Positions 62,783-64,000 of a DNA stretch of 64,000 nt are shown one piece after another. The stretch covers positions 124,001 through 188,000 of the forward strand of contig NC_081335.1 of assembly GCF_022539665.2 (NCBI RefSeq). Reading direction: 5' to 3'. Every line of letters begins with the position of its first letter. The stretch's first letter is position 1. A model generated the notes under the pieces. The model was not told the origin of the DNA and made no database searches. It was given only the letters and a program-made list of their open reading frames with translations. The position numbers and the translations under genes are program-made. The DNA is from Daphnia carinata. Lineage: Eukaryota > Arthropoda > Branchiopoda > Diplostraca > Daphniidae.

Positions 62783-64000
62783 ATGTTTTTGAGAAATATT
62801 TCGGCACATCGTTCTGCAATAAGGAACCTATCGTTGATCAAGAATCTGCAACACAATGAAAGAACTGTAGGATGCAATATTTTATGTGTGCGCGTTGTTT
62901 AGCCTATTCATTTAAATTACTACTTTACAGTATAGAAATTCTTTTGGTAGCTGGAGCCAAGCAAATGCATCTTCATTTTCCCCGAAGAGAGCTTTGGTAC
63001 TGACAAAGCTATCCCGCTATGAATTTGAGAAGCTCAGACATAAAAATCTTGATGAAGCACAATTGGAGAATACCTTAAGAAAGCGAGGGTCTGATTACAG
63101 TAAGTTTTTTCATAAACCTTTATAGCAGTCATTCTAAGTCTTTAAAATTGTTTTTAGATATGCTACTCTACCATCATACTCTCCATAAAAATTGTGAAGC
63201 CATGGTGAAAAACACCTTGGAGGAAAAAAATATAGAAACCAAAGTTGTGACAAGATTTGACTATAATGAAGCAAACATCAACTGGGCTGATGTCATCTTT
63301 ACTGCTGGAGGAGATGGAACTTTTTTGCTTGGTGCAAGCAAAATTCACGATCCTGAAAAAACGCTGATCGGTTTCAACAGCGATCCTACTAGATCAGAGG
63401 GCTATCTCTGCCTTCCAAAAAAGTATTCAAACAACATTGAGAATGCAATTGATAAATTACTGAAGGTTAGTCAACGCATTAACGTTTCAGAACAAAACAT
63501 TTTCAGTATTGTTGTATCCTAGGGAAAATTTCGCTGGCTTTTTCGAAAGCGTATTCGTGTGACGCTTATAGGAGACAAAATTTATGACATGCCTGTTGAG
63601 CTGCATGATCAGCAACTTAGTCAGTTAGAAAACCGGTTTCTGGAGATCACTGAGGAACGCGACGAGGCCCCTAAATTAGAAGAAAACAAAAAAAGCAAAC
63701 GACGAATCTTACCTGTAAAGGCGCTTAATGAAGTAGGTGACGACGTGCTAGAAATGATTTTTTTTTTTATCTAAATTTCTGTTTACTCGTAGGTATTTAT
63801 TGGGGAAGCCCTCTCTGCGCGGGTATCTTACTACGAGCTTGCAGTAGATGGAAGCGAGCGCACGAAAGTTAAAAGCTCGGGACTTTGCGTTTCTACTGGA
63901 ACGGGATCAACTTCCTGGACTTTTAATATTAATAAGCTTACCCATCAAAGTGTGAGTGATCTTATGAAACTTATTGAAGAAGAAACAGGTCTACCAATTG
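62783..64000 (+). CDS. Nadk2: Mitochondrial NAD kinase 2 (5' part; runs off window)
   Basis: Phosphorylates NAD to NADP in mitochondria. Exons: 62783-62866, 62931-63099, 63158-63465, 63523-63732, then 63793 to beyond the window edge. The start MFLRNISAHRSAIRNLSLIK is arginine-rich and lacks acidic residues, fitting a mitochondrial presequence. The NAD-kinase signature GGDGTFLLGASKI is present (NADVIFTAGGDGT-type), followed by LIGFNSDPTRSEGYLCLPKK, FRWLFRKRIRVTL and, in the last visible exon, IGEALSARVSYYELAVDG and SGLCVSTGTGSTSW. The spacing of these motifs matches the NADK2 (C5orf33) branch rather than cytosolic NADK. The C-terminal part of the catalytic domain lies outside the window. Confidence 0.93.

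Overview
This is nuclear DNA from an arthropod, most likely a cladoceran crustacean of the genus Daphnia. The genes have several exons with short GT-AG introns, many of them 60-90 bp. The neuropeptide F exon (YGQAARPR followed by FGKR) resembles Daphnia NPF as I remember it, and the leucine-rich-repeat gene at the left edge is of a type common in Daphnia. No bacterial, viral or CRISPR sequence was recognised. Gene models were built by joining open frames at GT/AG sites and checking that phases agree; no transcript data were available.

Left part (1-14.9 kb): the 3' end of a leucine-rich-repeat protein gene (+), a trypsin-like serine protease (+), a neuropeptide F precursor gene (+) with an apparent extra in-frame NPF-like exon, and an ornithine decarboxylase antizyme gene (-) with the canonical +1 frameshift site. 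The spaces between them are AT-rich and hold nothing I recognise.

Middle (14.9-36.8 kb): one very large minus-strand gene for a KMT2C/KMT2D (trithorax-related) histone H3K4 methyltransferase of about 6,330 residues. The PHD clusters, HMG box, glutamine-rich centre, second ePHD, FYRN, FYRC, WDR5-binding motif and SET domain all lie in one gene. The genomic sequence has two apparent single-base frame breaks in low-complexity coding DNA.

Repeat-rich stretch (36.8-43.4 kb): a MITE-like family with TGGCAATCCGTTTTAC ends; a 1.76-kb inverted repeat whose 630-bp arms each carry a possible RNA polymerase III unit and whose loop carries three tRNA-like sequences; and unrecognised, stop-interrupted exon-like fragments.

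Right part (43.4-64 kb): an STK11IP (LKB1-interacting protein) homologue (+), mitochondrial ribosomal protein L51 (-), a TRPM cation channel (-), the SWI/SNF subunit Moira/SMARCC (-) and, divergent from it, the 5' part of mitochondrial NAD kinase 2 (+), which runs off the window. Two chromatin genes (KMT2C/D and SMARCC) lie here, but nothing suggests they are co-regulated; the window looks like ordinary, dense, functionally mixed arthropod euchromatin.
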